Positions 8,805 through 17,062 of a stretch of 64,000 bases of DNA are shown one piece after another. Within the stretch, counting starts at the first letter, position 1. Every line of letters starts with the position of its first letter. The notes under the pieces are model-generated. The model had not been told where the DNA came from. It saw nothing but the letters and a program-made list of their open reading frames with translations, and did not search any database. The DNA is from Cryobacterium sp. PH31-O1 (GTDB lineage Bacteria > Actinomycetota > Actinomycetes > Actinomycetales > Microbacteriaceae): contig NZ_JASITB010000008.1 of NCBI RefSeq assembly GCF_030063455.1, positions 1 through 64,000 of the forward strand. Reading direction: 5' to 3'. The position numbers and the translations under genes are program-made.

Positions 8805-9269
8805 ATGACCATTTCGATCAGTATCGAGGCGCCCCGGCAGGCCGACGTCGCCGAGTTGCTGGCCGCCGGTACCACTTTCGCGCATTCCCTCTACCCGGCG
8901 GAGGACACCTTTCTGCTCGACACCGACGAACTTGAACGTGCCGGCGTCGCCGTGTACATAGCCCGGGACGAGCACGGTGCCGCCTGCGGCATGGCCGCCC
9001 TGGTGCCGTTGAGCTCCCGCGAGGACACGGCAGAACTGAAACGCCTGTTCGTGCACTCGGCTGCTCGCGGGCGCGGCGTCGCCGGCCGCCTGCTCGACCG
9101 CATCGAAGCGGATGCCGCCGGTCGCGGCATCCGCTCTCTCGCGTTGGAAACCGGCACACTGCAGCACGCCGCCATGGCGCTGTACCGCGGTCGCGGCTAT
9201 GAGCAGATCGAGCTGTTCGGCCAGTACATTGGCGAAGAGCTCAGCGTCTGCTTCGCCAAGAGCCTGTAA
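8805..9269 (+). CDS. GNAT-family N-acetyltransferase
   Basis: About 154 residues with a typical GNAT fold. The acetyl-CoA loop is LFVHSAARGRGVAGRLLDRIE (residues about 83-103), and the C-terminal part has ALETGTLQHAAMALYRGRGYEQIELFG. It should transfer acetyl from acetyl-CoA to a small molecule or protein amine; the substrate cannot be read from sequence. I chose ATG 8805 because the conserved domain begins there. A longer in-frame extension from 8646 has no domain content. No clear ribosome binding site precedes it, so the message may be leaderless. A 14-bp tandem array begins 10 bases after the stop. Confidence 0.82.
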   Translation: MTISISIEAPRQADVAELLAAGTTFAHSLYPAEDTFLLDTDELERAGVAVYIARDEHGAACGMAALVPLSSREDTAELKRLFVHSAARGRGVAGRLLDRIEADAAGRGIRSLALETGTLQHAAMALYRGRGYEQIELFGQYIGEELSVCFAKSL

Positions 9270-9278
9270 GTCAGGCGG

Positions 9279-9371
9279 CACGGCCGGCTCAGCGTGGCCG
9301 GCTCAGCACGGCCGGCTCAGCACGGCCGGCTCAGCACGGCCGGCTCAGCACGGCCGGCTCAGCACGGCCGG
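9279..9371. repeat. Tandem array of a 14-bp unit
   Basis: Six complete units of CACGGCCGGCTCAG (9279-9362; unit 2 has CGT for CAC) plus nine bases of a seventh. Each unit contains the palindrome GCCGGC. The array fills the space between two convergent genes. Its sixth unit supplies the TGA stop of the minus-strand IclR gene (9359-9361), so the last codons of that protein are made of repeat sequence. Confidence 0.92.
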
Positions 9372-10126
9372 CCGCCGATCCGTCGGGATAGCTCCGCCGC
9401 GGTCTCCGCCACGGTGGCGGCGAGCGCCGGCCAGCGATCGTGGGCGAACCGATCGTGGGCGAACGTCACGGCGATGGCGGCGGCCGGCCAGCCGGCATGA
9501 TCGCGCACGGCGAGCGCGACCGAAGCGATTCCGGGCGTGATCTCGCCGTTCTCGGTGGCGTAGGCATCCGTTCTCACGCGATCGAGCACGGCCCGCAGCT
9601 CTAGCCTCGTACGCGGGCCGCGGCCATCGCGTTGTTCAAGCGACGCTTGGTTCGGGTAGAGCGCACGCAATTGCGCGGCGGGCAGGCCCGCAAGCAGGGC
9701 GCGACCGCTGGCCGTGAGGTGGGCGGGCAGTCGCACCCCCACGTCGGAGACGAGAGAGGGGCGGTGCGCGGCGCGTTCCTCGACCAGGTAAATCACATCG
9801 CGCCCGTGCAGCACGACGAGGTGCGCGCTCTCCCCCAACCGGTCGACGAGCTGGGCGATCAGGGGGCGGCCGAGGCGAGAAAGCGGTTCCTGTCGGCTGA
9901 ACCCGGAGCTCAGCTCGAAGGCGGCGATGCCGAGGCCGTAGCGGTGTTCCTCTGGCAGGTGCACCACGAAACCCTCAGCCGCGAGCACGTCGAGCAGTTG
10001 ATAGACGGTCGAGCGCGGCAAATCGAGGGAGTGCGCCAGGGCGGCCGCCGGGATTGGTCCCCGCTGAGCGGCGAGGTGCGTGAGCACCCGCAGGGTGTTC
10101 TGCGCGGCCGGAACCTTCGATGCCAT
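9359..10126 (-). CDS. IclR-family transcriptional regulator, divergent from hutH
   Basis: 255 residues. An N-terminal winged helix (residues about 8-65, LAHSLDLPRSTVYQLLDVLAA) and a C-terminal IclR effector domain are present. GGAGGAG precedes ATG 10126. It is transcribed away from hutH, and a perfect palindrome between the two genes is the likely operator. By position it probably senses histidine, urocanate or a related catabolite. Two oddities: a perfect 15-bp tandem duplication (9435-9464) gives FAHDRFAHDR near the C-terminus, and the last residues, including GRPC, come from the 14-bp repeat array. Confidence 0.87.
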   Translation of the reverse strand: MASKVPAAQNTLRVLTHLAAQRGPIPAAALAHSLDLPRSTVYQLLDVLAAEGFVVHLPEEHRYGLGIAAFELSSGFSRQEPLSRLGRPLIAQLVDRLGESAHLVVLHGRDVIYLVEERAAHRPSLVSDVGVRLPAHLTASGRALLAGLPAAQLRALYPNQASLEQRDGRGPRTRLELRAVLDRVRTDAYATENGEITPGIASVALAVRDHAGWPAAAIAVTFAHDRFAHDRWPALAATVAETAAELSRRIGGRPC

Positions 10127-10140
10127 ACTTCTCCTCCGGG

Positions 10141-10166
10141 CTGGTGTCCGGTATACCGGACACCAG
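10141..10166. promoter_or_regulatory. Perfect palindromic operator between iclR-type gene and hutH
   Basis: The half-site CTGGTGTCCGGTA (10141-10153) is followed directly by its exact reverse complement (10154-10166), giving 13-bp arms with no spacer. It lies 14 bases upstream of the IclR start and 49 bases upstream of hutH, a position that suits control of both genes. Confidence 0.8.
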
Positions 10167-10215
10167 CCAGCGTATCGTGCTGTCGCCGGGAGCGGCGAGG
10201 GTGTGCAATCGAAGA

Positions 10216-11802
10216 ATGACCATTGCTACCTCCCCCAGCACATTCGCGCACGACCCGAGCGGGGCGTGCGCTGCCAACAGCGTCGTCGTCGGCAGCGCGG
10301 CACTCTCCTTCGCCGACGTGATCGCCGTCTCCCGGCACAATGCGCGCGTTACCCTCGACCCGGCCAGCCTCACGCAGGTCGCCGCAACCCGCACCATCAT
10401 CGATGGGCTCGCGGCCGACACCGAGCCGCATTACGGTATCTCCACCGGGTTCGGAGCCCTCGCTACCACGTTCATTACCCCCGACCGGCGGGCTCAGCTA
10501 CAGGCGAGCCTTGTGCGCTCACACGCCGCCGGCAGCGGCCCCGAGGTGGAACGCGAGGTTGTGCGCGCCCTCATGCTGCTGCGACTGAGCACCCTGATGA
10601 CCGGTCGAACCGGCGTTCGGCCCACCACCGCCGAAACCTATGCGGCGGTGCTGAACGCGCAGATCACCCCGGTAGTGCACGAATACGGCTCCCTCGGCTG
10701 CTCCGGCGACCTTGCCCCCCTCGCGCACTGCGCCCTCGTCGTGATGGGCGAAGGCCGGGCCCGCGACGCGGCCGGTGCCCTGGTCGAGGGCGGCGACGCC
10801 CTTCACCCTGCCGGCATCACACCGGTCGTACTCGCCGAGAAGGAGGGCCTCGCCCTGATCAACGGTACCGACGGCATGCTCGGCATGCTCGTGCTCGCCC
10901 TCGACGACCTGGCCCGCCTACTCGTGACCGCCGATATCGCTGCGGCGATGAGCGTCGAAGCCCTGCTCGGAACGGATGCTGTCTTCGCGGCGGACCTGCA
11001 GCAGCTGCGGCCCCAGCTCGGCCAGGCCGACAGTGCCGCCAACCTGCGCCGGCTGCTGCACGGCTCCGGCCTGCTGGCGAGTCACGCCGGCCCGGAGGAC
11101 ACGTCGGTGCAGGATGCCTACTCCCTGCGCTGCGCCCCTCAGGTGCACGGCGCCGCGCGCGACACCGTCGCCCATGCCGCCCTCATCGCCAGCCGCGAAC
11201 TGGCCAGCGCAATCGACAACCCGGTCGTCACCGTGGACGGTCGGGTGATGTCCAACGGTAATTTTCACGGCGCCCCGCTCGGCTATGTGCTCGACTTTCT
11301 CGCCATCGCATCAGCGGATGTTGCCAGCATGAGTGAGCGACGCACCGACCGGCACCTCGACGCGAGCCGCAGCAAGGGTTTGCCGCCGTTTCTCGCCCAC
11401 GAGGTCGGCGTGGACTCCGGGCTCATGATCGCGCAGTACACCGCAGCCGGCATCGTGTCGGAGCTCAAGAGACTCGCCGCACCGGCATCCGTTGATTCGA
11501 TCCCCTCCTCGGCGATGCAGGAAGACCACGTGTCGATGGGCTGGCACGCCGCCCGTAAACTGCGCCGCTCACTCGACGGACTCGGCCGGGTGCTCGCGAT
11601 CGAGATCATGACCGCAGCGCGTTCGCTCGATCTGCGCGCGCCGCTCATTCCCGCAGCAGCGACCGGAGCGGTGCGTGATCTCGTGCGCACGGTGACTCCC
11701 GGCCCCGGTCACGATCGCTTTCTCTCCCCGGAAATCGAAGGGGTCGTGCACCTCGTGGCATCGGGTGCGGTGCGAGACGCCGCGGGCGCAGATCTGGCCT
11801 AG
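10216..11802 (+). CDS. hutH: Histidine ammonia-lyase
   Basis: 528 residues, normal for the family. The enzyme removes ammonia from L-histidine to give trans-urocanate in the cytoplasm. The MIO-forming triad is Cys162-Ser163-Gly164 in GSLGCSGDLAPLAH; Cys in place of Ala is common in actinobacterial HutH. GISTGFG (near 74-80) and SSAMQEDHVSMGWHAARKL in the C-terminal half are conserved. ATG 10216 is taken because the domain begins shortly after; an in-frame start at 10120 would overlap the operator. hutU, hutI and a formimidoylglutamate enzyme are not in the window, so the rest of the pathway must be elsewhere. Confidence 0.95.
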   Translation: MTIATSPSTFAHDPSGACAANSVVVGSAALSFADVIAVSRHNARVTLDPASLTQVAATRTIIDGLAADTEPHYGISTGFGALATTFITPDRRAQLQASLVRSHAAGSGPEVEREVVRALMLLRLSTLMTGRTGVRPTTAETYAAVLNAQITPVVHEYGSLGCSGDLAPLAHCALVVMGEGRARDAAGALVEGGDALHPAGITPVVLAEKEGLALINGTDGMLGMLVLALDDLARLLVTADIAAAMSVEALLGTDAVFAADLQQLRPQLGQADSAANLRRLLHGSGLLASHAGPEDTSVQDAYSLRCAPQVHGAARDTVAHAALIASRELASAIDNPVVTVDGRVMSNGNFHGAPLGYVLDFLAIASADVASMSERRTDRHLDASRSKGLPPFLAHEVGVDSGLMIAQYTAAGIVSELKRLAAPASVDSIPSSAMQEDHVSMGWHAARKLRRSLDGLGRVLAIEIMTAARSLDLRAPLIPAAATGAVRDLVRTVTPGPGHDRFLSPEIEGVVHLVASGAVRDAAGADLA

Positions 11803-11819
11803 CGCTCGGCCGACCTTGG

Positions 11820-11841
11820 AGCGACCTTGAAGGGTCGCTTT
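11820..11841 (+). terminator. Small hairpin after hutH
   Basis: AGCGACC (11820-11826) pairs perfectly with GGTCGCT (11833-11839) across a 6-base loop and is followed by TT. It starts 18 bases after the hutH stop. The stem is short, so this is a modest call. Confidence 0.55.
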
Positions 11842-11937
11842 GCCCCGTTGTGACCTGCGCGGTGCCGTGCCATACTTGCGCCACGTTGGCCCGCCCGAGC
11901 CGCGAAACTCCATTACCCGAATGGAACAGGTCCTGCA

Positions 11938-13590
11938 ATGTTGCCACCCGCAAAGCGCCGACGCACCGGGGGGCTCGGGCGTCTCGAACGATCACCACAA
12001 CGGGATCGCGCACTAGCGCCACGCGACGGCTGGCTGGCTGTGGCCGTGATCACGGCGATCGTCCTATTCGGTGCACCGGTCGCGGCGAGCGCCGACGAGC
12101 TGCCCGCCGGGTCACCGGCCACCGCAACACCGATCGCGGCGACCCCGATCGCCAGCATCCCGTCGGAGTCGGCCCCCAGCGACCCCGTGCCGGAACCGAC
12201 CGTCGACGCGACCCCCGAACCCACCGCGCCGCCCGCGCCTGAACCCACACCTGAACCCGCGGTCAGCCCCACCCCGGAACCGATCGCCGAGCCCGTACCG
12301 GAACCAACGGTTACACCAGAACCGACTCCGACCGAGGAACCCACCCCGGAACCGAGCGACGGCCCCATCCCACCGGTGACTGAACCCGAACCAAACCCAG
12401 AGATCATCCCAGAGCCGACCATTGACCCAAGCCCGGTCGCACCCGTCGATGGTCGCGCGATGGTCGCAGCCGCGGCATCCGTTCAAACGGCCGTCGCGAC
12501 CCGCGCGGCTGCCGCCGACGCGATCACCGCCCAGCGAGCCACCGCCCAACGAATCGCAGCCGCGCGCGCCACAGCGCAGGAACTCGCCGGGCAGCGCGGC
12601 GCGGCACTGGCAGGAGCCCTCACCCGCTCGCAAACCGCCCAGGCCGTACTGAACACCGCTCGTGACGATCTGGAATCAACGCTGGCGAGCCAGACGATCG
12701 CACTGGGCCGTGCCGCTCTCGTGCACCGCTTGGCCGCGGATGCCTCCCGTCAGGCCGCAGAGTCAAGTATCAGTTTCGCCGTGCTCGCACGCAAGCTGGC
12801 CCAGCAACAGAGCGGCGCCATCGTCGCGGACGTCTTTCTCGGCGGTCACTCCCTCGGCAACGTGCTCGACCAGCTCAGCACGCTCGACCAGTTAGACCGC
12901 GGCACCGACAACATCGAGGCGATCCAGGCTCGCGCCGAGGCCGACCAAGCTCGAGCGATCAAGCTGGACCAGCAGGACGCCGAGACGCGCATTGCCGCGA
13001 GCGCGCTGCCGGTCGATGCCAGTCAAGCAGCACTCGACGCCGCCGAGAGCAACTTCGAGGTTGCGGGTCTGGCCCTCGTCGTCGCCGCAGCTGAGGCCGC
13101 GACCGCTACCGCAACCCTCGCCGCCCTCGACGTGCGCCCGATCATTCGCACCGACGTAGGCCAGCTGAGTGATCAGGGCTGGGCCAACCCCGCGCATGGG
13201 CCCATCACGGATGCCTACGGCCCGCGCCCGGTTCGCCCGATCCCCGGGGTCGGCGCGTTCCACTACGGCACCGATATCGGGGCCGGCTGCGGAATGAACG
13301 TTTTTGCAGCGACGACCGGCACCGTGCGGGCCGCCGGCTCCGTTGGTAGTTACGGCAACTGGGTCCTTCTCGACCACGGCAAGGGCGTGCAGACGGGCTA
13401 CGCCCACCTCGCCACCGGCGAGACCCTGGTCGCTGTCGGTGATCGGGTCGCCGCGGGCCAACAGATCGGCCGGGTGGGCAGCACCGGACTGTCCACCGGC
13501 TGCCACACGCACGTCGAGGTTCGGGTCGACGGCGTGCGCATCGACCCGCAATCGTTTTTTCTGAACCGCGGCGTCGTTCTCGGCCGCTGA
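11938..13590 (+). CDS. Secreted M23 (LytM-type) peptidase with Pro/Glu/Thr-rich stalk
   Basis: 550 residues. A basic N-terminus leads into a hydrophobic signal or anchor segment (about 32-50). Then comes a PEPTPEP-type low-complexity stalk (55-160) and an alanine-rich helical, probably coiled-coil region (160-400). The C-terminal M23 domain has HYGTD (His442, Asp446) and CHTHVEV (His523, His525). All zinc and catalytic positions are present, so it should be an active glycyl endopeptidase or amidase acting on peptidoglycan cross-links. The coiled coil resembles EnvC/RipA-like architectures that position hydrolases at the septum. It has its own weak AGG site before ATG 11938. Confidence 0.88.
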   Translation: MLPPAKRRRTGGLGRLERSPQRDRALAPRDGWLAVAVITAIVLFGAPVAASADELPAGSPATATPIAATPIASIPSESAPSDPVPEPTVDATPEPTAPPAPEPTPEPAVSPTPEPIAEPVPEPTVTPEPTPTEEPTPEPSDGPIPPVTEPEPNPEIIPEPTIDPSPVAPVDGRAMVAAAASVQTAVATRAAAADAITAQRATAQRIAAARATAQELAGQRGAALAGALTRSQTAQAVLNTARDDLESTLASQTIALGRAALVHRLAADASRQAAESSISFAVLARKLAQQQSGAIVADVFLGGHSLGNVLDQLSTLDQLDRGTDNIEAIQARAEADQARAIKLDQQDAETRIAASALPVDASQAALDAAESNFEVAGLALVVAAAEAATATATLAALDVRPIIRTDVGQLSDQGWANPAHGPITDAYGPRPVRPIPGVGAFHYGTDIGAGCGMNVFAATTGTVRAAGSVGSYGNWVLLDHGKGVQTGYAHLATGETLVAVGDRVAAGQQIGRVGSTGLSTGCHTHVEVRVDGVRIDPQSFFLNRGVVLGR

Positions 13591-13648
13591 CGGCAGCGTT
13601 TTACCGCTGAGGCGGGCCCATCTCGCTGCGCGTATCGCGGGTGCCGTG

Positions 13649-13728
13649 CATAACCGCGGAGAAAATCTTAATCAACTGCAACCCGGGGATGAAATCGCGG
13701 CGGATCGCGCGGAATCTCCGCACTTATG
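13649..13728. repeat. 80-bp inverted-repeat element, copy A (CATAAC family)
   Basis: CATAACCGCGGAGA (13649-13662) pairs with TCTCCGCACTTATG (13715-13728), two mismatches in 14. The right arm contains the TAA stop codon (13724-13726) of the minus-strand RND transporter. A close relative lies at 42878-42956. It may end the transporter transcript, but the conserved ends suggest a mobile or dispersed palindromic element. Confidence 0.7.
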
Positions 13729-16700
13729 AACGACGCCCCGAGTAGACGCGCCCGTCCGGGCTCGATTCGACCAAATTGGACGCGGCCCGACGCAACGCAC
13801 GTCGCTCACGGGTGCCCTCGACCAGCAGATACAGAACGGGAAGCACGATCAGCGTCAGCACCGTCGACGAAACCAGCCCACCGATGACCACGAGGGCTAG
13901 CGGCTGCGAGATGAAGCCGCCGTGGCCGGTGAGGCCGATGGCCATCGGCAGCAAGGCGAAGATCGTGGCGAGCGCAGTCATCAGAATGGGGCGCAGCCGG
14001 CGGCTCGCCCCCGCAACGAGGGCGTCGCGCACCGCCAGCCCACGCCGCCGGTACTGGTTGACCAGGTCGACGAGCACGATCGCATTGGTCACGACGATTC
14101 CAATGAGCATGAGCACGCCGATCAAAGACGGAACCCCGAGCGGGATGCCGGTCACGACCTGCAGCGCAATGGCCCCGGTAGCCGCGAACGGCACCGACAC
14201 GAGCAGCAGCAGGGGCTGCAGCAGCGACCGGAACGTGGCCACCATCACGATGTACACGATGAGAATAGCCACGAGCATCGCGACCCCGAGCTGCTGGAAG
14301 GCCTCTGCCTGGTCGGCGCTGACCCCACCGAGGGTTGCGGTAGCCCCGGTCGGCAGTGTCGTGTCGGCCAGCATCTGGTTCAGCTGCGCGTTCGCCGTGC
14401 CCAGATCGTCGCTCGCGGGCGTCGCCGAGACGGTCGCCGTTCGCAGCCCCTTCGCCGTGGTGAGCGTGCTCGGGCCGTCGACCTGGTCCACTGTCGCGAG
14501 GGTGGCAAGAGCCACCGATCCGGTGCGCGTCGGAATCTGCAGGGCGGCGAGTTCGGCGCTCGTCGTCGGCGGCGACTGCGCCGACAGGTACACGGTGAGG
14601 TTGGTCTCGTCGATCACGATTGACCCGATCGCGCTCGGCTGCATGGCCTGTGACACGAGGGTTCCGAGGGCAAGTTCGCTTAGACCAGCAGCGGCCGCCG
14701 CCTCCCGATTGACGGTGACGGCCAGATAGGGCAGCGAGGCGGCGAGGGTGCTCGCACTCTCCTTGATCGCCCCGAGTTTCTGCACCGCGCCGAGAATGGA
14801 CGTGGTCGCGGCCTGCAGATCGGCATCCGTAGCCGCGGTGATATCAACGGCGATGTCGGAGGAGGCTCCAAACCCGCTCGCCGCGGCCACCGAGATCTCG
14901 CCCACATTACCCAGTTTGGCCAGGACCGTGCGCGCCTGATTTTGTACCGCGTCGGCGTCGACGCCGTCGGCAGTGGTGATCGAATAGGAAACGGCGCTCG
15001 AGGTGGGCGCGCCGCCGCGGAAGGCGCTCGCCGCGTTTCCTCCGCCGATCGAGAGCTGCACGATGTCGATACCGTCGAGGTCACGCAGCGCGGTCTCGAC
15101 CGAAGCGGATGCCGCATCCTGCGCGGCCAGACTGCTGCCTACCGGCAGGGTTTGAGTCACCCGGAACGTGTTCTGCCCGGTTGATCCGAGAAAGTTCACC
15201 TTCATGAAGGGCACCAGCGCGGCCGTTCCGCCGAGCACGAAGACGGCGAGCAGCAGCGTCGCCACGGCGTGTTTCAGGGTGAACCGAATGACCGGCAGAT
15301 ATCCCTTTTGCAGCCGTCCGGGGTTCTCGCCGACCTCGGCTGCCGCCGACAGCCCCGTGGCCGGGCCGGTCGAAGCGGATGCCGCGGCCGCGTGCCGCGA
15401 GTGCGCTGCCGGCACCGCCACGGTCGCGGGCACCGCGGTCGCACCGGACGCGGTCGCACCGTTCGGCCTGATCTCGCCTGCCCGGTCGGCGGGGCGTTCC
15501 TCGGCGGCCGTGACGGCTTTCGGCGCCCGCAAAAACCAGTAGGCGAGCACCGGCACGATGGTGAGCGACACGAGCAACGACGCGAGCAGGGCGATGGTCA
15601 CGGTGAGCGCGAACGGCCGAAACAGCTCGCCGGTTGATCCACCGACGAATGAGATCGGCAGGAACACGGTGACCGTCGTGACGGTCGACGCCGTGATGGC
15701 GCCGGCAACTTCGCGCACGGCGAAGACGATCGTGGCGGCGCGGTCGGCGCCGGCCACGAGGTGGCGCTTAATGTTCTCGATCACCACGATCGAATCGTCG
15801 ACGACCCGGCCGATGGCGATCGTGAGGGCGCCGAGGGTGAGGATATTGAGTGAATAACCCACGCTCTGCAGCCCGATGAAGGTGATCAGTACCGAGGTCG
15901 GAATCGAGATGGCCGTGACGAGGGTGGCCCGCACCGAGAGCAGGAACAGCAAAATCACGATCACCGCGAACCCGAGGCCGAGCAGGCCCTCCTGGGTGAG
16001 CGCGTCGATCGACTGCTGGATGAATGGCGCCTGGTCGAACACGACCGTGAAGGTCGCGGGCGCGACGGCCGCTTCGAGCTGCGGCACAAGCGCGCGTACC
16101 GCCGTCGACACGTCGACGGTGTTCGCAGCGGGCACCTTGGTGACGGCGATGGTGAGGGCGCTTTCGCCGTTCACCCGGGAGATGCTCGTGACCGGGTTTT
16201 CGACGAGTGCGACCGTGGCGACGTCGCCGATGGTCGTGGGGCCGGCATCCGCTGTGGACGTGCCGGTGAAACCGGCCGGGCTTACCACCATGGGCAGGGC
16301 TGCGATGTCATCAACGGAGCCGAGCTTCGAGCCGGCCTGCACCGACAGCGTGGTGTCACCTTCGGTGATGGCGCCGGCCGGAATGAGCGCCCCGTTCTGC
16401 CGGAGCGCGTCGCGCAGGTTCTGCGTGTTGAAGCCGCGGGCGGCGAACTCATCGGCGTTGGGCGTGATCGTGACGCGGCGGCCGATGTCACCGACCAGGG
16501 CGGCGTCGCGCACGCCAGTCACATCGCGGATGTCGCCGAGCACGCTGCGTTTGAGCTGGTCGGCGAGCGCCACGGTGTCGCTCGACGCGACCGCGAGCGA
16601 GATCACCGGAAAGTCGTCGATGCTGCCACTGATGACCTGCGGGTCGACGTCGGCCGGCAGAACGTTCGTGATGCGGTTGATCGCCTGGTCGATGCGGGAT

Positions 16701-17017
16701 TCGGCCTTGACCAGGTCGGTATCGTAGGTGAAGGTGGCGCTCACCAGCGAGGAGTTGGTACTGCTCGTCGTCGACGTCGTCTCCAGCCCGACCAGGCCCT
16801 GGATCGCGGTCTCGATCGGGGTGGATACGTCGTCGTTGACGACCTGCGGCGACGCTCCCGGGTAGCTGGTCGACACGAGCAGCTGTGGCAGCTGCAAGGA
16901 CGGAATCAGCTCCTGTTTGAGCCCGGTCAGAGCCAGGCTGCCGAACACGGCCGCCACAATGGTGATGAGGGCGATCAGCGCCCGATTCTTCATGCTCACT
17001 ACCGCGAGAAAATGCAC
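13724..17017 (-). CDS. RND-family (AcrB-like) efflux transporter
   Basis: 1097 residues, the size of HAE1-type RND pumps. There is one N-terminal membrane segment, a large extracytoplasmic porter loop (about 35-330), a cluster of membrane segments, a second large loop, and a second cluster near the C-terminus. RVVDDSIVVIENIKRH in the fourth segment carries the acidic pair used in proton relay. A long Ala/Thr-rich insert (roughly 475-560) sits in the central cytoplasmic linker and looks disordered. No adaptor or outer-membrane factor is nearby, as expected in a Gram-positive host. The substrate is unknown. Start GTG 17017 is chosen for length; ATG 16993 is possible. Confidence 0.88.
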   Translation of the reverse strand: MHFLAVVSMKNRALIALITIVAAVFGSLALTGLKQELIPSLQLPQLLVSTSYPGASPQVVNDDVSTPIETAIQGLVGLETTSTTSSTNSSLVSATFTYDTDLVKAESRIDQAINRITNVLPADVDPQVISGSIDDFPVISLAVASSDTVALADQLKRSVLGDIRDVTGVRDAALVGDIGRRVTITPNADEFAARGFNTQNLRDALRQNGALIPAGAITEGDTTLSVQAGSKLGSVDDIAALPMVVSPAGFTGTSTADAGPTTIGDVATVALVENPVTSISRVNGESALTIAVTKVPAANTVDVSTAVRALVPQLEAAVAPATFTVVFDQAPFIQQSIDALTQEGLLGLGFAVIVILLFLLSVRATLVTAISIPTSVLITFIGLQSVGYSLNILTLGALTIAIGRVVDDSIVVIENIKRHLVAGADRAATIVFAVREVAGAITASTVTTVTVFLPISFVGGSTGELFRPFALTVTIALLASLLVSLTIVPVLAYWFLRAPKAVTAAEERPADRAGEIRPNGATASGATAVPATVAVPAAHSRHAAAASASTGPATGLSAAAEVGENPGRLQKGYLPVIRFTLKHAVATLLLAVFVLGGTAALVPFMKVNFLGSTGQNTFRVTQTLPVGSSLAAQDAASASVETALRDLDGIDIVQLSIGGGNAASAFRGGAPTSSAVSYSITTADGVDADAVQNQARTVLAKLGNVGEISVAAASGFGASSDIAVDITAATDADLQAATTSILGAVQKLGAIKESASTLAASLPYLAVTVNREAAAAAGLSELALGTLVSQAMQPSAIGSIVIDETNLTVYLSAQSPPTTSAELAALQIPTRTGSVALATLATVDQVDGPSTLTTAKGLRTATVSATPASDDLGTANAQLNQMLADTTLPTGATATLGGVSADQAEAFQQLGVAMLVAILIVYIVMVATFRSLLQPLLLLVSVPFAATGAIALQVVTGIPLGVPSLIGVLMLIGIVVTNAIVLVDLVNQYRRRGLAVRDALVAGASRRLRPILMTALATIFALLPMAIGLTGHGGFISQPLALVVIGGLVSSTVLTLIVLPVLYLLVEGTRERRALRRAASNLVESSPDGRVYSGRRS

Positions 17018-17062
17018 CCGCTCAGTATGCCAGTGCGCGCAGGCCGCTGAATAACGACCGGG

